From Staphylococcus agnetis (GTDB lineage Bacteria; Bacillota; Bacilli; Staphylococcales; Staphylococcaceae): 64,000 bases of DNA. The notes beneath the pieces were generated by a model that was given only the letters and a program-made list of their open reading frames with translations, was not told the origin of the DNA and searched no databases. Position 1 is the first letter of the stretch, and the number at the start of each line of letters is the position of its first letter. The stretch spans positions 1 to 64,000 of the forward strand of contig NZ_PPQF01000025.1 of NCBI RefSeq assembly GCF_002901865.1, written 5' to 3'. The position numbers and the translations under genes are program-made. Below, piece after piece: positions 11,248-23,040 of the stretch.

Positions 11248-11784
11248 TTATTTACCAGTTTTACCTTCTTTACGGCGTACGTATTCACCTTGGTAACGGA
11301 TACCTTTACCTTTATAAGGCTCTGGTGGACGTACATCGCGAATTTTAGATGCTGTAGCACCAACTAATTCTTTGTCGATACCTTCAACTTTTACAGTTGT
11401 ATTTTTCTCTACTGAGAAAGTAATACCTTCAGCAGCTTCGATTTCAACTGGATGAGAATAACCTACGTTTAATACAAGTTTAGAACCTTGTACTTGAGCA
11501 CGGTAACCAACACCGATAAGTTCAAGTCCTTTAACGTATCCTTGAGATACACCTTGTACCATATTATTAATTAACGCACGAGTTGTACCATGAATTGTTC
11601 TATGTTCTTTAGAATCTGATGGTCTAACAACTTCAAGTGTGTTTTCTTCTTGTTTGTAAGTCATTTCTTCGTTAAGTGTTTGTGATAATTCACCTTTAGG
11701 TCCTTTAACAGTAACTTTGTTACCTTCGATTGTTACAGTAACGTCACTTGGGATCTCGATAATTTTTTTACCAACACGGCTCAT
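11248..11784 (-). CDS. rplF: 50S ribosomal protein L6
   Basis: Ribosomal protein L6 (uL6), near the GTPase-associated centre. The 178-residue product starts [12 protein letters not shown], repeats the two related domains of L6, and ends with [21 protein letters not shown]. It is preceded by GGAGGTG and follows rpsH by 29 nt. Confidence 0.98.
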   Translation of the reverse strand: MSRVGKKIIEIPSDVTVTIEGNKVTVKGPKGELSQTLNEEMTYKQEENTLEVVRPSDSKEHRTIHGTTRALINNMVQGVSQGYVKGLELIGVGYRAQVQGSKLVLNVGYSHPVEIEAAEGITFSVEKNTTVKVEGIDKELVGATASKIRDVRPPEPYKGKGIRYQGEYVRRKEGKTGK

Positions 11785-11813
11785 GCTGTGGCACCTCCTT
11801 ATTTATTTAATGA

Positions 11814-12212
11814 TTACCAAATGTAAGCTAATACTTCGCCACCAACATTACGTTTTCTAGCTTCTTTATCAGTGATAACACCTTCTGAAGTAGATACTAA
11901 TGCGATACCTAAACCGTTTAATACTTTAGGTACTTCGTTCGCTTTAGCGTATACACGTAAACCTGGTTTAGAAATACGTTTTAATCCTGTAATAACACGT
12001 TCGTTATTTGAACCATATTTTAAGAATAAACGGATTACACCTTGTTTATCATCTTCAATATATTCTACATTTTTAATGAAACCTTCATTTTTAAGGATTT
12101 CAGCAATTTCTTTTTTAATGTTTGATGCAGGTAATTCTAATTTTTCGTGACGCACCATGTTTGCGTTTCTCACACGAGTTAACATATCTGCAATTGGATC
12201 TGACAATGTCAT
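11814..12212 (-). CDS. rpsH: 30S ribosomal protein S8
   Basis: Ribosomal protein S8 (uS8) binds 16S rRNA early in assembly and represses the spc operon in some bacteria. The 132-residue protein starts [19 protein letters not shown] and ends with the signature [20 protein letters not shown] and VLAYIW. It follows rpsN by 31 nt. Confidence 0.98.
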   Translation of the reverse strand: MTLSDPIADMLTRVRNANMVRHEKLELPASNIKKEIAEILKNEGFIKNVEYIEDDKQGVIRLFLKYGSNNERVITGLKRISKPGLRVYAKANEVPKVLNGLGIALVSTSEGVITDKEARKRNVGGEVLAYIW

Positions 12213-12243
12213 AGTTTGTTGCCTCCTTTCAAGAGTTAAATTT

Positions 12244-12429
12244 TTACCAGCTAGCTTTACGTACGCCAGGAATTTGACCTTTATAAGCTAATTCACGGAA
12301 ACAAATACGGCAAAGTTTAAATTTACGATATACAGAATGTGGACGTCCACATTGTTCACAACGCGTATATTCACGGACTTGGAACTTTTGTTTCTTTTGT
12401 TGCTTAGCAACCATTGATTTTTTAGCCAC
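12244..12429 (-). CDS. rpsN: 30S ribosomal protein S14, zinc type
   Basis: Ribosomal protein S14 type Z (uS14), 61 residues. Zinc ligands Cys24, Cys27, Cys40 and Cys43 (RCEQCG, LCRICF) are all present, so this is the primary zinc-dependent form; the longer zinc-free paralogue, if any, is outside the window. It sits between rplE and rpsH as expected. Confidence 0.98.
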   Translation of the reverse strand: MAKKSMVAKQQKKQKFQVREYTRCEQCGRPHSVYRKFKLCRICFRELAYKGQIPGVRKASW

Positions 12430-12450
12430 TTAATTAGCCTCCTTTAGAGA

Positions 12451-12990
12451 TTATTTTTGAAATGGCATACCGAATTGTGTTAACAATTCACGAGCTTCCT
12501 CGTCAGTGTTAGCAGTAGTTACGATAACGATATCCATTCCTCGAACTTTTGATACTTTATCATAATCGATCTCAGGGAAAATTAACTGTTCTTTAACACC
12601 TAAAGTGTAGTTACCGCGACCATCAAATGCGTTTTTAGAAACACCACGGAAGTCACGTACACGTGGTAATGATACAGAAATTAATTTGTCTAAGAATTCA
12701 TACATTCTTTCACCACGTAATGTTACTTTAGCACCAATTGGCATACCTTCACGTAAACGGAATGTCGCAACTGATTTTTTAGCTTTAGTGATTAAAGGTT
12801 TTTGACCAGTGATTGCTGTTAATTCCTCAACTGCTGTATCTAATACTTTTGAGTTTTGAACTGCATCACCAACACCCATGTTGACTACGATTTTATCGAT
12901 TTTTGGTACTTCCATTACTGAGCTATAGTTGAATTTTTTAACTAAGTTCTCACTAACTTCAGAGTTGAATTTTTCTTTTAAACGGTTCAA
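12451..12990 (-). CDS. rplE: 50S ribosomal protein L5
   Basis: Ribosomal protein L5 (uL5) binds 5S rRNA and contacts P-site tRNA. The 179-residue product starts [20 protein letters not shown] and has [32 protein letters not shown] and [19 protein letters not shown]. The start is a TTG codon at 12990, 7 nt after AGGAGG; the in-frame TTG at 13008 would put the binding site inside the gene and is rejected. Confidence 0.97.
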   Translation of the reverse strand: MNRLKEKFNSEVSENLVKKFNYSSVMEVPKIDKIVVNMGVGDAVQNSKVLDTAVEELTAITGQKPLITKAKKSVATFRLREGMPIGAKVTLRGERMYEFLDKLISVSLPRVRDFRGVSKNAFDGRGNYTLGVKEQLIFPEIDYDKVSKVRGMDIVIVTTANTDEEARELLTQFGMPFQK

Positions 12991-13014
12991 AGTGGATCCT
13001 CCTTTCAACTTTTA

Positions 13015-13332
13015 TTATTTATTAGACTTGATTTCTTCGCCTGATTTTTTAGCGATTCTTACTTTTTTACCATCAACAAATTTGTAGCCTACACGTGTAG
13101 GTTTGTTTGTTTTAGGGTCTAATAATTGTACGTTAGAAACATGAATAGCTGCTTCAGTTTCTAAGATTCCACCTTCAGGATTGATTTGAGTTGGTTTTTG
13201 GTGTTTTTTAACGACGTTTACACCTTCCACAACGACGCGGTCTTTTTTAGGTTCAGTTGCTACAACTTTACCTGTTTTACCTTTGTCTTTACCTGCGATA
13301 ACGATTACGTTGTCACCTTTTTTAATATGCAT
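13015..13332 (-). CDS. rplX: 50S ribosomal protein L24
   Basis: Ribosomal protein L24 (uL24), an assembly initiator on domain I of 23S rRNA. The 105-residue protein starts [23 protein letters not shown] (KOW motif), then [16 protein letters not shown] and [15 protein letters not shown]-like sequence near the end. It follows rplN by 38 nt. Confidence 0.98.
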   Translation of the reverse strand: MHIKKGDNVIVIAGKDKGKTGKVVATEPKKDRVVVEGVNVVKKHQKPTQINPEGGILETEAAIHVSNVQLLDPKTNKPTRVGYKFVDGKKVRIAKKSGEEIKSNK

Positions 13333-13370
13333 GTGGGCACCTCCTTGAATTGTGATTTAGATTTTATAAA

Positions 13371-13766
<396 letters not shown>

Positions 13767-13769
13767 TCA

Positions 13770-14033
13770 TTAAATAATTACTGATTCTTCGACAATTTCT
13801 ACTAAACGGAAACGTTTTGTCGCTGATAAAGGACGAGTTTCTTGAATTTTAACGATATCTCCTAGTTTAGCTGAATTGTTTTCGTCATGTGTTTTATACT
13901 TCTTAGAATATTTAACACGTTTACCATATAGTTTGTGCGTTTTGTATGTTTCAACTAAAACAGTCACTGTTTTGTCCATTTTGTCTGAAACGACTTTACC
14001 AACGTAAACTTTACGATCATTTCTTTCGCTCAC
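13770..14033 (-). CDS. rpsQ: 30S ribosomal protein S17
   Basis: Ribosomal protein S17 (uS17) binds the 5' domain of 16S rRNA. The 87-residue OB-fold protein starts [20 protein letters not shown] and ends [12 protein letters not shown]. The start is GTG at 14033, 8 nt after AGGAGG; an upstream in-frame codon at 14054 would add seven residues not found in relatives and would overlap the binding site. Confidence 0.97.
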   Translation of the reverse strand: MSERNDRKVYVGKVVSDKMDKTVTVLVETYKTHKLYGKRVKYSKKYKTHDENNSAKLGDIVKIQETRPLSATKRFRLVEIVEESVII

Positions 14034-14057
14034 TTTAGTAACCTCCTCTTTCAACTA

Positions 14058-14267
14058 TTATTGGTTAGCTTTTCCTTGTTCTAATTCTCTTTCACGCGCA
14101 ACAGTTTTAAGACGTGCAATTGTTTTTCTAACAGTTTTAATACGTGCAGTCTCTTCTAATTGACCTGTAGCTAATTGAAAGCGTAGGTTAAAAAGCTCTT
14201 CTTTCGATGATTTGATTTGTTCTTCGATTTCAGAAGTGGTTAAGTCTCTAATTTCCTTAGCTTTCAT
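14058..14267 (-). CDS. rpmC: 50S ribosomal protein L29
   Basis: Ribosomal protein L29 (uL29), close to the exit tunnel and part of the platform for trigger factor and SRP. The 69-residue helical protein starts [19 protein letters not shown] and contains [20 protein letters not shown]. The ATG lies inside the end of rplP (11-nt overlap), so translation is probably coupled. Confidence 0.97.
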   Translation of the reverse strand: MKAKEIRDLTTSEIEEQIKSSKEELFNLRFQLATGQLEETARIKTVRKTIARLKTVARERELEQGKANQ

Positions 14268-14691
14268 TTGTTTCACCACCCAATTCTTCACGTTTTACAA
14301 ACTTCGTTTTAACTGGAAGTTTGTGGCTCGCTAAACGTAATGCTTCACGCGCAACTTCTTCAGATACGCCTGCAACTTCAAATAAGATACGACCTGGTTT
14401 TACAACTGCGATCCAGCCTTCTACCGCACCTTTACCAGCACCCATACGTACTTCTAGAGGTTTTTTAGTATATGGTGTATGAGGGAAGATTTTAATCCAA
14501 ACTTTCCCGCCACGTTTCATGTAACGTGTCATAGCGATACGAGCTGATTCGATTTGACGAGAAGTGATCCAAGATGTTGTTGTTGCTTGTAAACCAAATT
14601 CGCCAAATGTTACGTAGTTACCGCCTTTAGAACGACCTTTAGTGTCAGGACGATGTTGACGACGATATTTTACACGCTTTGGTAGTAACAT
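14257..14691 (-). CDS. rplP: 50S ribosomal protein L16
   Basis: Ribosomal protein L16 (uL16) organises the A-site region of the 50S subunit. The 144-residue product starts [20 protein letters not shown] and holds [20 protein letters not shown] and the [18 protein letters not shown] segment. It begins 2 nt after rpsC and overlaps rpmC. Confidence 0.98.
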   Translation of the reverse strand: MLLPKRVKYRRQHRPDTKGRSKGGNYVTFGEFGLQATTTSWITSRQIESARIAMTRYMKRGGKVWIKIFPHTPYTKKPLEVRMGAGKGAVEGWIAVVKPGRILFEVAGVSEEVAREALRLASHKLPVKTKFVKREELGGETNES

Positions 14692-14693
14692 AA

Positions 14694-15347
14694 TTATTTT
14701 CCTCCTTCACTATTTTTCTTAGTAGGAAGAACTTCACCACGATAGATCCATACTTTAACACCTAACTTACCGTAAGTTGTGTCAGCTTCAGCATGTGCGT
14801 AATCAATGTCAGCACGTAATGTATGAAGTGGTACAGTTCCTTCTGAATATTGTTCAGCACGCGCGATGTCAGCGCCACCTAAACGACCTGATACTTGTGT
14901 TTTGATACCTTTAGCACCAAGTTTCATTGCTCTTCCGATAGCTTGTTTTTGTACACGACGGAATGATGCACGGTTTTCTAATTGACGTGCAATGTTCTCA
15001 GCTACTAAACGTGCATCTAAATCAACTTTCTTGATTTCAACCACGTTGATGTGTACTTTTTTGTCAGTTAATTGGTTTAACTTGTTACGAAGTTTCTCGA
15101 TTTCTGAACCGCCTTTACCAATTACCATACCTGGTTTACCAGTGTGGATTGCGATATTGATACGGTTAGCAGCACGTTCGATCTCTACGTGAGATACTGA
15201 TGCATCTTTTAATGCAGTATCGATAAATTTACGAATTTTTAAGTCTTCGTGTAATAATGATGCGAAATCTTTTTCAGCAAACCATTTTGCTTCCCAGTCG
15301 CGAATGACACCAACACGAAGTCCGATTGGATTAATTTTTTGACCCAC
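14694..15347 (-). CDS. rpsC: 30S ribosomal protein S3
   Basis: Ribosomal protein S3 (uS3) at the mRNA entry site. The 217-residue protein starts [20 protein letters not shown], has the KH domain loop [15 protein letters not shown], and the C-terminal domain with [12 protein letters not shown]-like sequence ([15 protein letters not shown]). Standard length; neighbours rplV and rplP are canonical. Confidence 0.98.
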   Translation of the reverse strand: MGQKINPIGLRVGVIRDWEAKWFAEKDFASLLHEDLKIRKFIDTALKDASVSHVEIERAANRINIAIHTGKPGMVIGKGGSEIEKLRNKLNQLTDKKVHINVVEIKKVDLDARLVAENIARQLENRASFRRVQKQAIGRAMKLGAKGIKTQVSGRLGGADIARAEQYSEGTVPLHTLRADIDYAHAEADTTYGKLGVKVWIYRGEVLPTKKNSEGGK

Positions 15348-15369
15348 GGTGTTCCCTCCTTAGTATTTA

Positions 15370-15723
15370 TTAAGCTTCTTGTGCTTCTTCTTTACCGTCA
15401 CTTACTACGATAGTAATGTGGCTTGTTCTTTTATTAATTGCGCTTGCACGTCCTTGAGCACGTGGACGGAAACGTTTTAAAGTTGGTCCTTCGTTAGCGT
15501 ATGCTTCCTTAACAACTAATTCGTCAGTGTTCATACCGTAGTTGTGCTCAGCATTAGCTAAAGCGGACATTAATAATTTTTCTACAACTGGAGAAGAAGC
15601 TTTGTTAGTTAATTTTAAAATAGCTACTGCTTCTCTTACGTCTTTTCCTCTAATTAGATCTAATACTAATCTAACTTTACGAGGTGCGATTCTGATCGTT
15701 CTAGCAACCGCTTTTGCTTCCAT
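15370..15723 (-). CDS. rplV: 50S ribosomal protein L22
   Basis: Ribosomal protein L22 (uL22), whose long beta-hairpin lines the exit tunnel at the macrolide site. The 117-residue product starts [20 protein letters not shown] and has the hairpin [18 protein letters not shown] without visible insertion or deletion of the kind linked to macrolide resistance. Confidence 0.98.
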   Translation of the reverse strand: MEAKAVARTIRIAPRKVRLVLDLIRGKDVREAVAILKLTNKASSPVVEKLLMSALANAEHNYGMNTDELVVKEAYANEGPTLKRFRPRAQGRASAINKRTSHITIVVSDGKEEAQEA

Positions 15724-15755
15724 TCGTATTTCCTCCTCTACTTACTATTGAGTGA

Positions 15756-16034
15756 TTATCTTCTTGTTTTCTTGTCGTCTGCAGCGTGTCCTTTGAATGT
15801 ACGTGTTGGTGCAAATTCACCTAATTTGTGACCAACCATATCTTCAGTTACGTATACAGGTACGTGTTTGCGGCCATCATATACTGCAAATGTGTGTCCA
15901 ATGAAGTTTGGGAAAATTGTTGAACGACGTGACCATGTTTTGATTACTTGTTTCTTTTCGCTGTCGCCTTGAGCTTCAACTTTTTTCATTAAATGATCAT
16001 CGACGAAAGGTCCCTTTTTAATACTACGAGCCAT
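15756..16034 (-). CDS. rpsS: 30S ribosomal protein S19
   Basis: Ribosomal protein S19 (uS19) of the 30S head, next to S13. The 92-residue protein starts [20 protein letters not shown] and has [27 protein letters not shown], diagnostic for the family. It follows rplB by 64 nt, one of the wider gaps in the operon. Confidence 0.98.
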   Translation of the reverse strand: MARSIKKGPFVDDHLMKKVEAQGDSEKKQVIKTWSRRSTIFPNFIGHTFAVYDGRKHVPVYVTEDMVGHKLGEFAPTRTFKGHAADDKKTRR

Positions 16035-16098
16035 AGTGGCGCCTCCTTTCTTATTGTGTGCGTGCAGCTAAGAAGCCGCACACCCAAATAAGCTATTT

Positions 16099-16932
16099 TT
16101 ATTTTTTCTTACGTCTACGTACGATAAGTTTGTCTGAATGTTTCTTACCACGACGTGTTTTCTTACCAAGCGTTGGTTTACCCCATGGTGACATTGGAGA
16201 TGGACGTCCGATTGGCGCACGGCCTTCACCACCACCGTGTGGGTGATCGTTAGGGTTCATTACAGAACCACGAACTGTAGGTCTTTTACCTAACCATCTA
16301 GATTTACCAGCTTTACCTACGTTAACAAGTTCGTGTTGTAAGTTACCAACTTGACCGATTGTTGCGCGACAAGTTGAAAGAATCATACGTACTTCACCAG
16401 AACGAAGTCTTACAAGTACATATTTACCTTCTTTACCTAATACTTGAGCGCTTGCACCAGCTGAACGTGCGATTTGACCGCCACGACCTGGTTTTAATTC
16501 GATATTATGAATAACTGTACCTACAGGAATGTCTTTTAATTGAAGTGCGTTACCCACTTTAATGTCAGCTTCAGAACCACTTTCAATCATTTGACCTACT
16601 TGTAAACCTTTAGGTGCGATGATGTAACGTTTTTCACCATCTGCGTATACGATTAATGCAATGTTTGCTGATCTGTTTGGATCATATTGAATAGAATCAA
16701 CTTTACCTGGGATTCCATCTTTATTACGTTTAAAATCAATCACACGGTATTGACGTTTGTGTCCGCCACCATGATGACGTACAGTCAATTTACCTTGGTT
16801 GTTACGACCCGCTTTTTTCGGTAGCGGTTGTAATAATGACTTTTCTGGTTTCGTTTCAGTGATTTCAGCGAAATCTAAAGTAGTCATATTACGACGACCA
16901 TTTGTAATTGGCTTATAATGTTTTAATGCCAT
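16099..16932 (-). CDS. rplB: 50S ribosomal protein L2
   Basis: Ribosomal protein L2 (uL2), needed for subunit association and peptidyl transfer. The 277-residue product starts [20 protein letters not shown] and holds the catalytic-centre region [21 protein letters not shown], including the conserved histidine near the peptidyl transferase centre, and a basic C-terminus RRRKKK. Confidence 0.98.
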   Translation of the reverse strand: MALKHYKPITNGRRNMTTLDFAEITETKPEKSLLQPLPKKAGRNNQGKLTVRHHGGGHKRQYRVIDFKRNKDGIPGKVDSIQYDPNRSANIALIVYADGEKRYIIAPKGLQVGQMIESGSEADIKVGNALQLKDIPVGTVIHNIELKPGRGGQIARSAGASAQVLGKEGKYVLVRLRSGEVRMILSTCRATIGQVGNLQHELVNVGKAGKSRWLGKRPTVRGSVMNPNDHPHGGGEGRAPIGRPSPMSPWGKPTLGKKTRRGKKHSDKLIVRRRKKK

Positions 16933-16961
16933 TGTCGCTTACCTCCTTATTGGTATATTTT

Positions 16962-17237
16962 TTAGTTGAATAAGTCGATTTGACCTTCTTTTAAAGTTAC
17001 GATAGCTTTACGGCGTTTGTTTGTATAGCCTTGGTAACGGCCCATACGTTTCTTTTTAGGTTTGTAGTTAATGATGTTAACATTCGCTACTTTTACATCG
17101 AAGATTTCTTCAACAGCAATTTTAACTTGCGTTTTGTTGGCACGTACATCTACATCGAAAGTGTATTTGTCCTCAGCCATTGCTTCAGATGATTTTTCAG
17201 TGATTACGGGGCGCTTTAGAATGTCTCTAGCTTCCAT
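16962..17237 (-). CDS. rplW: 50S ribosomal protein L23
   Basis: Ribosomal protein L23 (uL23), docking site for trigger factor and SRP at the tunnel exit. The 91-residue product starts [20 protein letters not shown] and has [19 protein letters not shown]. Its ATG overlaps the rplD stop codon by 1 nt. Confidence 0.98.
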   Translation of the reverse strand: MEARDILKRPVITEKSSEAMAEDKYTFDVDVRANKTQVKIAVEEIFDVKVANVNIINYKPKKKRMGRYQGYTNKRRKAIVTLKEGQIDLFN

Positions 17238-17860
17238 TATCCGAGCACCTCCTCAACTTTTTTAGCTGCTTCTTCAGTGATTAAAACACTGTCAGCATGT
17301 GTTAAATCTAATACGTTTAATCCTTCAGGTGTAGTGATTTGAACACCAGGGATGTTACGTGCAGATAATTCAACGTTTACATCTTCTCCAAGAGTTACAA
17401 CTAAAACTTTCTTAGGTAATTCTAAGTTTGTTAATGTTGTTTTGAAATCTTTTGTCTTTGGAGCGTCTAAGTTGAAGTTATCAACAATTTTAAGTCCATT
17501 TTCTTGAACTTTGTAAGATAATGCAGAGCGTAATGCTAAACGACGCATTTTCTTAGGCATTTTGTAGCCGTAGCTTCTTGGTGTTGGACCGAATACTACG
17601 CCACCACCACGCCATTGTGGTGCACGGATTGTACCTTGACGCGCACGTCCAGTACCTTTTTGTCTCCATGGTTTACGTCCACCGCCACGAACTGCTGAAC
17701 GATTTTTAACAGCGTGTGTTCCTTGGCGTAATGAAGCGCGTTGTAAGTTAATCGCTTCGAATAATACTTCGTTGTTAGGTTCGATTGCGAATACTGCATC
17801 GCTAAGTTCAACTGAACCAGCTTTAGATCCGTCAACTTTTAATACATCATAATTTGCCAT
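17237..17860 (-). CDS. rplD: 50S ribosomal protein L4
   Basis: Ribosomal protein L4 (uL4), whose extended loop lines the exit tunnel. The 207-residue protein starts [19 protein letters not shown]; the loop reads [23 protein letters not shown], with the usual residues at sites altered in macrolide-resistant mutants elsewhere, followed by [20 protein letters not shown]. Overlaps rplW by 1 nt. Confidence 0.98.
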   Translation of the reverse strand: MANYDVLKVDGSKAGSVELSDAVFAIEPNNEVLFEAINLQRASLRQGTHAVKNRSAVRGGGRKPWRQKGTGRARQGTIRAPQWRGGGVVFGPTPRSYGYKMPKKMRRLALRSALSYKVQENGLKIVDNFNLDAPKTKDFKTTLTNLELPKKVLVVTLGEDVNVELSARNIPGVQITTPEGLNVLDLTHADSVLITEEAAKKVEEVLG

Positions 17861-17886
17861 TATGCATTTCCTCCTTTCGCTACTTA

Positions 17887-18546
17887 TTATTGGTTAGCTT
17901 TAACAGCTGTTTGGATTTGAACAAAACCTTTTTTAGGGCCAGGTACGTTACCTTTAACTAAAATTACGTTGTTTTCCGTATCAACTGCAACAACTTCTAA
18001 GTTTTGAACAGTGACAGTATTACCGCCCATACGGCCTGGTAATTTTTGTCCTTTAAATACGCGTGACGCATCTGACGCCATACCGATTGAACCTGGTGCT
18101 CTGTGGAAATGAGAACCGTGTGACATAGGTCCACGTGATTGGTTGTGACGCTTGATCGCACCTTGGAAACCTTTACCTTTTGAAGTTCCTGTTACGTCAA
18201 TGATGTCGCCTGCTACAAATGTATCAACTGAGACTTCTTGACCTACTTCGTATTCATCAACATTAATGTTACTGAATTCACGAATGAAGCGCTTAGGTGC
18301 AACGCCAGCTTTTTTAGCATGACCTTCAGCTGGTTTGTTTGCGTATTTGTTTGATTTGCTATCTTTTTTATAAGCAAGTTTGTCATCGAAACCGATTTGT
18401 ACTGCGTTGTAACCATCGATTTCTTCAGTTTTCTTTTGTAATACTACGTTTCCTTTTGCTTCTACAACTGTTACAGGAATTAAGTCTCCGTTTTCACCAA
18501 ATACTTGAGTCATTCCAATTTTTCTTCCTAAGATTCCTTTGGTCAT
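17887..18546 (-). CDS. rplC: 50S ribosomal protein L3
   Basis: Ribosomal protein L3 (uL3), an assembly initiator whose loop approaches the peptidyl transferase centre. The 219-residue product starts [20 protein letters not shown] and contains the [28 protein letters not shown] region, where linezolid-associated substitutions occur in staphylococci; nothing unusual is visible, but no reference comparison was run. Confidence 0.98.
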   Translation of the reverse strand: MTKGILGRKIGMTQVFGENGDLIPVTVVEAKGNVVLQKKTEEIDGYNAVQIGFDDKLAYKKDSKSNKYANKPAEGHAKKAGVAPKRFIREFSNINVDEYEVGQEVSVDTFVAGDIIDVTGTSKGKGFQGAIKRHNQSRGPMSHGSHFHRAPGSIGMASDASRVFKGQKLPGRMGGNTVTVQNLEVVAVDTENNVILVKGNVPGPKKGFVQIQTAVKANQ

Positions 18547-18573
18547 CGAAAGTCCACCTCCTAAAATTTTCTA

Positions 18574-18885
<312 letters not shown>

Positions 18886-18937
18886 TTACCCTCCTTATTC
18901 GTCTTCATTAGTGATAAGACTTCTCCACGAAAACTAT

Positions 18938-18975
18938 CTCACACAACGCCATGGCAAAGCGGCCGGGTGTGTCAG
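18938..18975 (-). promoter_or_regulatory. hairpin in the rpsJ 5' leader
   Basis: The leader between the promoter and rpsJ can fold into a long imperfect hairpin with CACAC/GTGTG outer arms and a GC-rich inner part (about 38 nt). It lies in the position where the S10 operon of other bacteria is controlled, but I recognise no known leader family here. Confidence 0.4.
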
Positions 18976-19016
18976 TAACCTTTCGCTTCATCGCATTAAA
19001 AAGTCCAACATTAGAC

Positions 19017-19045
19017 ATTTTACACGAAATGTTTGAGTACTTCAA
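19017..19045 (-). promoter_or_regulatory. sigma-A promoter of the S10 super-operon
   Basis: On the minus strand TTGAAG (19040-19045) and TAAAAT (19017-19022) are separated by 17 nt, about 135 nt before the rpsJ start. The rest of the 456-nt gap (18883-19338) holds the leader hairpin, an inverted repeat TTGAAA-N4-TTTCAA at 19153-19168 of unknown role, and the pbuG terminator. Confidence 0.8.
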
Positions 19046-19291
19046 CCATTTTATGTAAAATCTTTTGTCTAATTCACATACCCCATTATTTTACTCTAAA
19101 TAAGAGGCTACATCAACACTTTTTTATGAATTTCTTTAATCTTTTTATATCATTGAAATGCGTTTCAAATACTTTATGTATGTACAATTGGTTGAAGATA
19201 CATTTTGATTAAAATGTGGTTAATCAGTTCAATCATCTATCTTAATGTATGTTTCTTCATAATTTTAAAAAACAGCCTCCCCTACGTGTAT

Positions 19292-19330
19292 AAAAAAACT
19301 GTCACTGAATATTATTGTTCAATGACAGTT
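19292..19330 (-). terminator. terminator after pbuG
   Basis: An 8-bp stem (AACTGTCA / TGACAGTT) extended by further pairs is followed on the minus strand by seven T residues, immediately after the purine permease stop codon. Confidence 0.88.
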
Positions 19331-19338
19331 TCAATATT

Positions 19339-20673
19339 TTAACCATGTACAAATACGAAATATAAAATAAATATAACAAGTAAAGCATACATAATTGGAT
19401 GTACTTCTCTATGGCGCTTTGTCAAGACCATCGTTATTGGATAAAAGATAAAGCCACATGCGATACCTGTAGCAATAGAATATGATAAAGGCATCATAAT
19501 GATGGTTACAAATGCTGGTACTGCTACTTCAAAGTTTTTCCAACTGATAGAGGCAAGGTTTGATGCCATAAGCACACCGACAACGACAAGTGCTGGTGTT
19601 GTAACAGCCGGTGTCACAACTGCCATTAATGGACTAAAGAATAGTGCTAATAAGAAACATATTCCCGTAACGATACTTGCAAATCCCGTACGTGCACCTA
19701 CCGCTACACCTGACGTTGATTCAATGTACGATGTTGTTGTTGTCGTACCAAATACCGCACCCACCATTGTTGCTAACGAATCTGAAAACAGTGCACGACC
19801 TGCGCGTGGCAAACGATTGTTTTTCATAAATCCAGCTTGAGAAGCTACAGCAACGATAGTCCCTGCTGTATCAAAGAAATCAATAAATAAGAACGTTAAA
19901 ATAACAATTAAAAACTGTACTGTAAAGAGTTGTGCTGGGTCTTGAAAAGCTTCAAATGCTGCACCAAATGTTGGTGCGATGCTTGGTACTTTACCAATGA
20001 CACCAGATGGTGGAGCGATTTGTTGCGTGATAAGCCCCGCTATTGCTGTTATCACCATACCAATAAAAATTGCACCAGGAACTTTTTTAGCATAGAGCAC
20101 AATTGTAATCACGATACCAAATACAGCGAGTAAGACATGTGGTTCCGTCAATTTACCTAATGTTACTAACGTTGCATCTTGGTTCGTAATAATACCTGAA
20201 CTTTGTAAGCCTACAAAAGTAATAAATAAACCTATACCTGAAGATACAGCCATTTTCATTTCAAATGGAATGGCATTAATAATGGTTTCACGTAGACCCG
20301 TTGCGGTTAAAATTGCAAATATAAACCCTGAAAATAACACACCTGTCAAACCTGTTTGCCAAGGGATGCCCATTGTTAATACAACTGTAAATGCAAAAAA
20401 GGCATTTAATCCCATACCAGGGGCGAGGGCTATCGGATACCTAGCGATGATACCCATGAATAAACACCCTACAAATGCAGCAAGGGCCGTAGCAACAAAA
20501 ATCGCACCTTGATCCATTTTTTGGTCAGCTGGTACACCATCAACTCCAGCCAAGCTTAACACTTGAGGATTGACTGCTAAAATATAAGCCATTGATAAAA
20601 ATGTTGTTAATCCACCTAAAATCTCTCGTTTGAAATTAGTTTGATGTTCATCAAAACGGAAGTATCGCTTCAC
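19339..20673 (-). CDS. pbuG: NCS2/AzgA-type hypoxanthine/guanine permease
   Basis: Proton-coupled uptake of hypoxanthine and guanine (adenine in some relatives). The 444-residue protein has about 12-14 hydrophobic segments and AzgA-subfamily motifs: FLSMAYILAVNP near the N-terminus, ALAPGMGLNAFFAF in TM3 and DFFDTAGTIVAVASQAG. The start is GTG (20671-20673) after GGAGC. It is a single gene with its own promoter and terminator. No purine riboswitch aptamer is visible in the 113-nt upstream gap, so control may be by PurR or another route outside the sequence seen. The exact substrate within purines is inferred. Confidence 0.88.
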   Translation of the reverse strand: MKRYFRFDEHQTNFKREILGGLTTFLSMAYILAVNPQVLSLAGVDGVPADQKMDQGAIFVATALAAFVGCLFMGIIARYPIALAPGMGLNAFFAFTVVLTMGIPWQTGLTGVLFSGFIFAILTATGLRETIINAIPFEMKMAVSSGIGLFITFVGLQSSGIITNQDATLVTLGKLTEPHVLLAVFGIVITIVLYAKKVPGAIFIGMVITAIAGLITQQIAPPSGVIGKVPSIAPTFGAAFEAFQDPAQLFTVQFLIVILTFLFIDFFDTAGTIVAVASQAGFMKNNRLPRAGRALFSDSLATMVGAVFGTTTTTSYIESTSGVAVGARTGFASIVTGICFLLALFFSPLMAVVTPAVTTPALVVVGVLMASNLASISWKNFEVAVPAFVTIIMMPLSYSIATGIACGFIFYPITMVLTKRHREVHPIMYALLVIFILYFVFVHG

Positions 20674-20706
20674 TTTAATTAGCTCCTTTAATCAAAATAC
20701 TTACAT

Positions 20707-20735
20707 ATTTTAATATGTTTCCTTAGCGATTTCAA
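20707..20735 (-). promoter_or_regulatory. sigma-A promoter of pbuG
   Basis: TTGAAA (20730-20735) and TAAAAT (20707-20712) on the minus strand with a 17-nt spacer, about 35 nt before the GTG start. Confidence 0.7.
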
Positions 20736-20786
20736 TACAAATTCCGAACTTTATAATTAGAAAAATGCTTTAAGTTCGATTTTTAG

Positions 20787-22919
20787 CTACAATTTCAATC
20801 CTTTTAAAGCGTCTTTAAACGGATTGTTATCTAATTCATCATCTTTCATATATTTTTTCATATCTCGATGCGATACTTTATCTTTTCCTTTAGACTTTAA
20901 ACGTTGATTCATTTGCGCTTGTGTCTCTGTATGGCCACATACACAACGGTATGTTGCTTGTCCTCCTGTACCAAATTTAGTCAGCCTTTTTTTACATTTT
21001 GGACAACGTGCTTTCGTTTGGGTTTTGACGTCTTTCTTTGTTTTACATGATGGGTCTTGACACACAAGCATTGAGCCATTTTTTGTTTTTACTTTTAACA
21101 TAAACTTACCGCATGTTGGACATTCCGCTGATGTTAAGTTATCATGCTTATATTTTTGATCACTTTCTTTTATCGTTTGAATGACACGGATTGTAAATTG
21201 TTTCATTTCATCGATAAATTGTTGACGTTGATATGTGCCCTTTTCTATCTTCAATAATTTATCTTCCCATTCTGCGGTAAGTAGCGGCGATGTTAATTCT
21301 TGTGGTGCTAATGATAAAATTTGGGCACCTTTTGATGTCACTTTTAACTTTCCATCTTGGCTCTCAATCGCATTCATCTTAAATAATTTTTCGATGATGT
21401 CTGCTCTTGTCGCAACGGTACCTATGCCACCAGTTGCTTTTAATGTTTCAGCAGAACGCTTGTCATTTAAATTAAAAAATTGGTCAGGACGTTCCATTGC
21501 TTTAAGGAGCGTTCCTTCATTAAAGTATGCGGGTGGTGTCGTTTGATGTGACTGCACATTCACATTTGACACTTTCACATGTTCTCCTTGATGAAACGGT
21601 ATCTTTACTTGCGTCGTAGGTGCATCATGGTGTAATGCTTTAAAACCGAGTTGTTTCGTTTCAATGCTTTTATATAAAAACGAAGCGTGTTCCATTTCCC
21701 CTAGTATTTGACGTTCACTATAAATATAAGGATCTGATAAAACTTCAAGAAATCGTTGTACCACAAGTAAATATATTCTTTTTTCGTTTGCACCTAAATC
21801 ATCCATGTATGGACGGACTTCTGTCGGTATAATGGCGTGGTGGTCTGATACTTTTTGATTGTTAATACATGAGAGTCTAGACGTAAACTGCTTTTTCATC
21901 AGTGTTTGCGCATAGGTTTTATATTCCGTACCCATAACCGCTTGAAGACGTTCTTTAAGTGTCCCAACCATATCTGTCGTTAAATAATTCGAATCAGTAC
22001 GTGGATACGTCAATACTTTATGGCGCTCATACAGACTTTGTAAGGCATTCAGTGTCTGTTTCGCACTTATTTTGTAACGTTGATAGGCTGCTTGTTGAAG
22101 ATCCGTCAAATTAAATAAGCGACCTGGATATGATTTTTTCTCTTTATCTTTAATTGTTTTTATCACCATGCTTTGATGTTTGAGTTTCTCGCCAAATTGC
22201 TCTAATTTTTGCAGATCATACTCACGCTGTGTTTGAACAAGTTTAAATGGCACATCATTCACTTTAACTTCCATTGTATAGTAAGTTTCAGGTTTGAAAT
22301 TTTTAATTTCTTCTTGACGTTGTTGAATTAATTTTATTGTCGGTGTTTGAACTCGACCAAGAGATAGCTGAGCATCATAGCGTGTTGTCAAAGCTCGCGT
22401 CGCATTAATACCAACAATCCAATCCGCTTCACTACGCGCTAACGCCGCTTGATATAAAGGATAATAGTGTTTTGCATCTTTTAAATTGCGAAAGCCTTGT
22501 TGAATCGCTTTTGTCGTTACAGAACTTATCCATAATCGTTTTAACGGTTTTTTAACACGAACTTTATCTAGAATCAAGCGCGCTACCAATTCACCTTCTC
22601 TACCTGCATCGGTAGCAATAATAATTTCCTTCACGTCATCTCTTTTTAATAAATGCTGAACGGTATTAAACTGCTTACGTGTTTTTCCAATTACGACCGT
22701 TTTCATATGTTTTGGAATAATCGGTAAGGCTTCTAAACGCCATTGTTGATAAGTTTTATCATATTGTTCTGGTGTCGCATTTGTGACTAAATGCCCTAAT
22801 GCCCATGTAATAATATAATGTTGATTTTCGATATATCCATTTTTTTCATTAGAAACATTTAACGCCTTTGCGATATCTCTACCGACTGAAGGTTTTTCTG
22901 CTAATACTAAAGATTTCAT
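20787..22919 (-). CDS. topB: DNA topoisomerase III
   Basis: Type IA topoisomerase that relaxes and decatenates DNA through single-strand passage. The 710-residue protein has the TOPRIM domain ([14 protein letters not shown] near 8-21; [13 protein letters not shown] about 103-115), the active-site Tyr305 within [10 protein letters not shown], and two C-terminal zinc-ribbon-like segments (CPTCGKF...CQDPSC and CPKCKK...CVCG). Length fits the TopB family of Bacillota. Two adjacent ATG codons exist; the second (22919) is better spaced from AGGAG. It is transcribed divergently from the next gene. Confidence 0.95.
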   Translation of the reverse strand: MKSLVLAEKPSVGRDIAKALNVSNEKNGYIENQHYIITWALGHLVTNATPEQYDKTYQQWRLEALPIIPKHMKTVVIGKTRKQFNTVQHLLKRDDVKEIIIATDAGREGELVARLILDKVRVKKPLKRLWISSVTTKAIQQGFRNLKDAKHYYPLYQAALARSEADWIVGINATRALTTRYDAQLSLGRVQTPTIKLIQQRQEEIKNFKPETYYTMEVKVNDVPFKLVQTQREYDLQKLEQFGEKLKHQSMVIKTIKDKEKKSYPGRLFNLTDLQQAAYQRYKISAKQTLNALQSLYERHKVLTYPRTDSNYLTTDMVGTLKERLQAVMGTEYKTYAQTLMKKQFTSRLSCINNQKVSDHHAIIPTEVRPYMDDLGANEKRIYLLVVQRFLEVLSDPYIYSERQILGEMEHASFLYKSIETKQLGFKALHHDAPTTQVKIPFHQGEHVKVSNVNVQSHQTTPPAYFNEGTLLKAMERPDQFFNLNDKRSAETLKATGGIGTVATRADIIEKLFKMNAIESQDGKLKVTSKGAQILSLAPQELTSPLLTAEWEDKLLKIEKGTYQRQQFIDEMKQFTIRVIQTIKESDQKYKHDNLTSAECPTCGKFMLKVKTKNGSMLVCQDPSCKTKKDVKTQTKARCPKCKKRLTKFGTGGQATYRCVCGHTETQAQMNQRLKSKGKDKVSHRDMKKYMKDDELDNNPFKDALKGLKL

Positions 22920-23040
22920 CATTTTACTCCTGTTTAAACTTTATAATATTGTTATTGTACCATGCCTCTAATGTGGATACTTCCATTTCATCATAAAACA
23001 ACTTATAATTAGCTTAAAGAAACTATTAAGGAGGGGCACT

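Noticed and set aside
16058-16246. Plus-strand frame opposite rplB
   Set aside because: Antisense shadow of a highly conserved ribosomal gene, without a binding site.
20674-20786. Purine riboswitch before pbuG
   Set aside because: The short gap has a good promoter only about 35 nt from the start; there is no room for an aptamer and no conserved purine-binding core is visible.
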